DNA of 64,000 bases, taken from Notolepis coatsorum (Eukaryota; Chordata; Actinopteri; Aulopiformes; Paralepididae). Shown here piece after piece: positions 59,131 to 64,000 of the stretch. Positions within the stretch are counted from its first letter, which is position 1. Every line of letters begins with the position of its first letter. The position numbers were made by a program, and so were the translations under genes. Location: positions 90,192,520 to 90,256,519 of the forward strand of contig OZ020598.1 in NCBI GenBank assembly GCA_963971535.1. The letters are read 5' to 3'. The notes beneath the pieces are model-generated. The model was not told where the DNA came from and searched no databases. It saw only the letters and a list, made by a program, of their open reading frames with translations.

Positions 59131-59246
59131 CATAACAGAGGGGTTGAGTTACTTTAAAGAAGTAAAGGAGACCAGCACTGGAATGTTGAGTGAGTTTGAT
59201 TTTTCTACTGTTTTTAATGCCTGTGTTTATCCGTCTGTCTTGACAG

Positions 59247-59316
59247 GAGTTACCTGATCTTCCAGAGAGTCTTGAGAACCGTATCACTGTAGATGACGCC
59301 TCGTCTGATCATCAAG
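59247..59316 (+). CDS. Acidic exon, last one seen in the window
   Basis: The acceptor is GTCTGTCTTGACAG and the donor TCAAG|GTAATG. Phase 0 entry agrees with the exit at 47695. It reads ELPDLPESLENRITVDDASS, then DHQ, leaving one base (G). An acidic 'LPESLEN..TVDD' string resembles the short acidic 'VTVDE' segments that occur after the RRM in the matrin-3/ZNF638 group; this is a resemblance only. Downstream exons are expected beyond 64000, as no further phase-matched exon was found. Confidence 0.75.
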
Positions 59317-59395
59317 GTAATGTACAGCTACGTGACGAGTCATACCAGTGTATCAATATTTACCATTTAAAGGGTACGTTAACAATTCTGGACCC

Positions 59396-59530
59396 CTAGC
59401 CCCATTTCCTACTTACCAATGATGTTGTCAATCTATAGAGTTCTTTCTCAGCACAATCCATGCTGTTCTAGATACTAGATACTCACAGCTCCAGCCAGTT
59501 GGCCACAAAACGAATGCAAAGTCAATGGGC
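59396..59530 (+). mobile_element. Arm of a foldback MITE
   Basis: CCCATTTCCTACTTACCAAT, GATGTTGTCAA, TTCTTTCTCAGCACAATCCAT match the left arm of 12214-12510. The opposite arm is lost or outside recognition. From 59531 to 60314 I see no element. Confidence 0.55.
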
Positions 59531-60319
59531 CCTGCGTCAGGCTGTACAAGCCATGAAAGAAATTAAACCTACTCCACAATGTGCCCAGAGTAGGTTTCAA
59601 TAGTTCCTATTGTTTCACCTGGTGAATGTTGCTAGGAGAATTATGGACCAAGCACTTTAAACATTTGACAGATTTTTGCCAGCTTATAAAATTTTCATCC
59701 TTGTACTCAATGGGCCACGCTTTAAAAGATAGGGATTTTCACTGTGCGTCGCGGTGTTTGCAGGGCTATATCTATATTATAGCTATGGAGACAATACTAT
59801 GGCTCATTTGACAGTAAGTATCCCTCGTCCAACATGTAAAAAAGAATAAATGTTTTCATGTATATGTTTGCGTGTTATACCGTGGTGCTTGATTGATTGA
59901 TTGAAAACTTTATTATCAGATTGTAGAATGGGTACAATACAGTACGGCTCAATACATACAATTATTAAGGGGATGCAGACCAGAGAAAGACTTTTGTCTT
60001 GTTTACATCAGGGTCCCCCATTTTCAATTTATAATGACATTTATGACATACACAACATACAGATATACAGATATATCATGACATTTATGACATACATGCA
60101 GGGCTTGACATTAACTTTTTGGCTCACTAGCCACTCAGCATTTTCACCTGCCAAAAATCCCCACACTCGCACCCCCACCCGAAAAGTAATAAATATAGGT
60201 AATTGGACAATGTAACTGCAAGCATTTGTTTGGACATACGATTTTAATTTTATAATTTGCTGTGTACATTCCTGAATTTCCCCAAGGGGATTGTTGAGAT
60301 CAGAGGCTCTGTGTAGGAT

Positions 60320-60663
60320 TGTTAGTAATTGTCTAACTGTACATATGGCTGTTTACACTAGTAACTGTTTACCTGCATATATAATTGTCTCCACCAGTGA
60401 CTGTCTAGTTGCATATATATCTGTTCCCACTAGAGGGCGCTCTAGGCGGAGCCACCCAGGTACTCCACCTTGTGGCGAGTATAAAAGCAAAGGTATACTC
60501 CCATTTCGTTCTCTCCCCCAATGTCTCTCAGTGAGAGAAGACCATGTATGTTACTGCTGCTCTTTCCATGTGAATAAAAAGAAACCACGCCAGTTCAGGC
60601 TCAAGATAGAAACCATGCCTCTTGACCACATTATTGTCGCCCTATAGCCGAGTTCTGTTAACA
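60320..60663 (+). mobile_element. Solo LTR with perfect target duplication
   Basis: Starts TGTTAGTAATTG and ends TTCTGTTAACA; AGGAT is present on both sides (60315-60319, 60664-60668). A TATA motif (GTATAAAAGC, near 60479) and a polyA signal (AATAAAAAG, near 60573) are in the right order for the plus strand. 344 bp; internal region lost by LTR recombination. Class not assigned, although the TGTTA...TAACA ends and short size would suit Ty1/copia. Confidence 0.78.
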
Positions 60664-61262
60664 AGGATTAATAGGATCATCTTATTTATGACCATTGGAG
60701 GAAGAAGCCTATTGATTTTGGTGACCCCATGACCTTTCCTCTGGCCAAACATTCATACTGTATCCTACTTGTGAAAGCGATAACCCAAATAGTTTTCAGT
60801 CAAATCTTAAAGAATTTGTGGTACACATGGATGACCCCAAGAGGAAGATTCTTATTGATTTTGGTGACTCCTTTCCTCTAGCGCCCATTTCCTTTAGCTG
60901 ATGTTGGTGACAATCAGGCCAAACATTCAATACTCAAATGAGTGTCTTGTGATCCGACTTCCACCAAACTTGACAAATATATTTACCTTACCATAGCAAG
61001 GAGGCCTGTGAAGTTCTGGCCTCATGGTGGCGCTATTCTTATTAAAAAACAATAAAAAAACATTAGCTACACATCTATGGCTTGAATTAGGGGGGTCGTC
61101 ACAAAAGGTGGAGTGAGAGTTCTGTCCGTTCAGGGACTTACCTGCTGTTGGCCAATGTCTAGTTAACCTTTGTTGTTGGAGTTAGTTACCATTTGTTTGC
61201 TTTTGGATAACAAATTGTAGTGGGGCAGCTTTGCTGAAGAATTGTGCACTTTGTTATAAAAG
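60664..61262. repeat. Internally repeated intron sequence
   Basis: A block (GGAAGAAGCCTATTGATTTT, GGTGACCCC ... GGCCAAACATTCATACT) near 60700-60760 recurs at about 60840-60940 with changes. Similar wording is common in fish dispersed repeats; class unknown. Confidence 0.4.
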
Positions 61263-61272
61263 CGTCAAACTT

Positions 61273-61744
61273 GGGCGGCTGGGTGGCGCAGCGGACTAAG
61301 CGCTCGTCACCACCGCAAGAGACACTGGTATCGAATCCGGCTGTCAGCGGTGCCTCCGGCTTGGCCGGCTGTCATACTGACACAATTGGCGGTGTCAGCA
61401 GGAGGGAAGCCGGTGGGTGGTAATCTGGTTGTTGTAAACAGTGACTCCTACAGGTCGGTCAGGGCGCCTGCACAGCGAGGGAGGGAAATTGTGAAGGTAG
61501 TGTGACCTCCCACGCGTTACACTTCACCAATGAGAGTCCGCGCTGTCAGGTGAAAAGAGGCTGCTGGCTGTCTCCTATGTATCGGAGGAAGCATGTGATA
61601 GACTTCAGGGCTCCCTAGACCGACCAGTGGGGGGCACATGCGCGCAACGACTAGGAAGGGGAGGGGGGAATTGGCATAACGACAAAAAAAATGGGATGGG
61701 AGGAAAATACAGAAACAGGAGGAGAAAAAGTGGATAAAAAAAAA
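61273..61744 (+). mobile_element. Long tRNA-headed SINE, full length
   Basis: 10-bp duplication CGTCAAACTT (61263-61272, 61745-61754). Begins GGGCGGCTGGGTGGCGCAGC, has a B box (GGTATCGAATCCGG) and ends in an A-rich tail after GGAGAAAAAGTGGAT. 472 bp; the best-preserved of the four copies here. Confidence 0.88.
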
Positions 61745-61770
61745 CGTCAAACTTTGTACATAATGCTTAA

Positions 61771-63518
61771 CACTTTCAGAGCCCAAGCTTAATCGTGAAT
61801 TACTGGTTGAATGCCCACCACAGGGTTTCCGTTAGAAAAAATTGTTGCCGGCCTCAGTGTCCGGTAGATTTCAATCTACCGGTCAAATGACAGAAATTCC
61901 GGTCAGAGTTTATTGAGCTTAAAAACAATTGATAGGCAAAAGAATGACAACAAAACAAAAGAATGACATCATCAAGGCATGTAGATTTATAATATTTTTA
62001 CTTAAAACTAGGCTACTTTTGCGTATAAAGTCATTATATTCCAAATAAAATAAGTCCCGAGACTCGTGCTGCTGCCGACTTTAAATGAAATAGGTGTCTG
62101 TGGGCAGTCGCCCGACATTAATAAACAACAGTCTGTTATAATCACATTTTTATGAGCTAACGAATTCCGTTATATTGGACATTTGTATTAATTATATCAA
62201 GCGAAGAACTGAGAAATTTGGCAGAGAGAGACGACAACATTATCGTGGATTTGCGTGACGACTCTCTCCACCTCACAACGACTTATTTGCAAAGAGTATG
62301 GCGCTGCAGAGCAGCTGATTCAGCTGTTATTGGCTCTTTTCTGGGGACCGCACAGCAGCGCCCCCCACCCAACATTGAATTGAAAATGGCTGAATTGGAG
62401 TACTGCTGGAATACTGCATTGTGCTGCTGCTGCTCCGGCTCTGCAGCTTCACAAAAGTTCGCACACCCAGCACTAAGCTCTCGCTGACAACGTCGTTGTC
62501 ATTATTAGAAGCAACGAGGAAACAAATGTAATGATCGTTTCGTTCATCGCATAGGCTATTTAATTTGAGCCTATTTTAATACAATTCAAATAATCAAATT
62601 GTGCTTAGACTCAGGGAATTATTTTCACCGGACATTAAGACCGGAGAGATTAAATATGTCGGACTTCAACAGATTTTGCCGGTCAAATACCGGTAATTAC
62701 CGGCTAATGGAAACGCTGGCCCACCATCCACTTCAATGTTAGCGTTAAAAACGCCTAATCTATGTTTTAAATTATGGCTATGTGTCTAATCTGCCCGTCG
62801 CTTATCAATGACCCGTTTTCCAGTCAACATTGTCGAAGCGGATTGTTTTTTTATCGGTTCATTTTCGTTTGATAGCATTTTGAAAAGCCCTCGTTTTCAA
62901 GGAAAATATAAATATTCCATGATAATCCCCCTTTACTGGAATATTCTAGAATTATGAATTGTTTTCAAATAAACGCTAGATTATCGATAGTATATGTGTA
63001 CGTATGCACGCTATATAGGCGATCTGAAAAATCGATTCTCTGATTTCCTCAATGCGATCGCGCACAAACAGCCACATCACACATAGGGCGAACGCTGAGA
63101 TCTCAGCGAATACAACTCTGATTATCCCAAGACTTGTAAAATAGATTCCTTACCTCAGATCAGATGTTCTCCAAAAAGATCATTCCAATTCCTGATCGCC
63201 ATTCCAAAAATAGATCGCTTTTATTGATCCAACGCTACATACTGTACACATGTATTCCACGCTGTTCTGAGGGTCCACAATGAATCCGATCGGCTCGGGT
63301 TACATGCCTGAGAAGTAAAATGTGGATTCCGGATTTTTCTTTTCTCATCCATTTTCATTGAGTCCATTCCAAAAGGGTGCATTACCATCTGGGAGACGAT
63401 AGGGGGCGGTTTTTTCACATCTGAGCTCCTACACGGGCTGCATACCAACGGAAGACTCGGTTGATGAAATATGAATTCAGATCGCTAATAAAAAAATAAA
63501 ACGCTAATTGTCGTGGTT
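61771..63518 (+). mobile_element. piggyBac-like MITE family P2, copy 4, with nested hAT
   Basis: TTAA at 61767-61770, start CACTTTCAGAGCCC. After the nested hAT it continues through the P2 core (62745-62960) and follows copy 1 to about 63510, where another hAT begins; the right TTAA end must lie beyond that hAT, outside the window. Confidence 0.75.
61821..62718 (+). mobile_element. hAT element family H1, intact ends
   Basis: Perfect 8-bp duplication GCCCACCA (61813-61820, 62719-62726). Ends CAGGGTTTCCGTTAG and GGCTAATGGAAACGCTG. 898 bp; closest relative 25186-26072 (reverse). Frames inside are not conserved between copies. Confidence 0.93.
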
Positions 63519-64000
63519 AGGGCTGGGCGATAAAACGATAACGATAACTATCGCGATAAATTATTTCCTCGAAATAAACATGAAACGTGGTCGCAAAGTT
63601 TCGATATATCGATTTTCCAAGCTTGGATATGAGCACACGCACTAACAACCAATCAGTGAAGGAGATGGCCGACAGCGGAAGGAGATGTAGAGAGGTATGA
63701 CTCAAGTCGTAAACGAGGCTGGCTAGGATAATTAGCTTGCACGGCGCTATTTTATAGTTTACCTGCCTGTGTGTGTTTTGAATTCTGAGGGTAACTGTTA
63801 TAGTAGTGTGGGGTATACGGTGGACGTTGTTGCAATGTATTGGTGCGGAACAGAGTATTTTATGGTCATATTTAGTACATTGTCATGGAATACACCGCTT
63901 GGAAACGAGGCTGGCTAGGATAATTAGCTTGCACGGCGCTATTTTACAGTTTACCTGCCGAGTTGGTGTGTGTTTTGAATTCTGAGGGTAACTGTTATAG
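63519..64000 (+). mobile_element. hAT element entering from 63519, cut by the window end
   Basis: Starts TAGGGCTGGGCGATAAAACG with CGATAACGATAACTATCGCG subterminal repeats; left flank GTCGTGGT. A unit of about 194 bp (GAGGCTGGCTAGGATAATTA ... GAGGGTAACTGTTATAG) occurs at 63709-63802 and again at 63904-64000, so a long-unit tandem repeat starts inside the element. Confidence 0.72.

Noticed and set aside
59770..59825. Possible exon border at GACAGTAAGTA
   Set aside because: It looks like fused acceptor and donor letters, with no open exon of the right phase next to it.
60291..60647. 118-residue plus-strand frame
   Set aside because: It lies in a solo LTR with target duplication; no homology recognised.

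Overview
The window reads as teleost fish (ray-finned vertebrate) nuclear DNA. The evidence is spliced exons with GT/AG borders, very long introns, and a dense mix of repeat classes typical of fish: L2-like and other non-LTR retrotransposons, long tRNA-headed SINEs, Gypsy/Gmr1-like and BEL/Pao LTR elements, many hAT elements with 8-bp target duplications, TTAA-flanked piggyBac-like MITEs, and microsatellites. No bacterial-style genes, true tRNA genes or CRISPR arrays were seen.

One host gene, on the + strand, appears to span almost the whole window. I assembled it by hand from nine exon candidates: 1711-1771 (least certain), 7935-8212, 9485-9921, 12032-12148, 14788-14912, 19865-19932, 35308-35440, 47634-47695 and 59247-59316. 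Every neighbouring pair joins in a compatible reading phase with no stop. In order they encode an Arg/Ser (RS) tract, a long charged Glu/Arg tract, an RRM-like fold split over two exons, and acidic/linker segments. The layout resembles the matrin-3 / RBM20 / ZNF638 group of nuclear RNA-binding proteins. Family membership is inference and no gene symbol is assigned. Start and end of the gene lie outside the window.

Layout. 1-7.9 kb: LTR and LINE remnants, two L2 copies, nested SINEs, and a hAT and a LINE both inserted in another LINE. 8-15 kb: five exons, minisatellites and TTAA MITEs. 15-21 kb: LINE remnants, a 0.7-kb minisatellite, one small exon, a hAT. 22-28.6 kb: a complete-ended, apparently young Gmr1-like LTR retrotransposon (integrase before reverse transcriptase) that has lost most of its reverse transcriptase/RNase H and carries a hAT. 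28.6-35 kb: degenerate hAT transposase, duplicated repeats and a large palindrome. 35-41 kb: one exon, an L2-derived minisatellite, LINE ends, nested TTAA MITEs. 41.5-47.1 kb: a segment bounded by long inverted arms holding a 5S rRNA-like sequence and LINE fragments. 47-50 kb: exon, hAT, MITE. 50.9-57.4 kb: a BEL/Pao element with gag and protease but no polymerase core. 57.5-64 kb: hATs, the last exon, a solo LTR with perfect target duplication, a SINE, and MITEs.

The mobile elements do not form a pathway; they are layered insertions in introns of one gene, and several nested events give a clear relative order. I found no wholly new coding system. The most unusual items are the two LTR elements that both kept gag/protease and lost reverse transcriptase, minisatellites that seem to derive from transposon pieces (an L2 reading frame and TTAA-type transposon ends), the palindrome near 33.4 kb, and the 5.6-kb inverted-arm segment with the 5S-like sequence.
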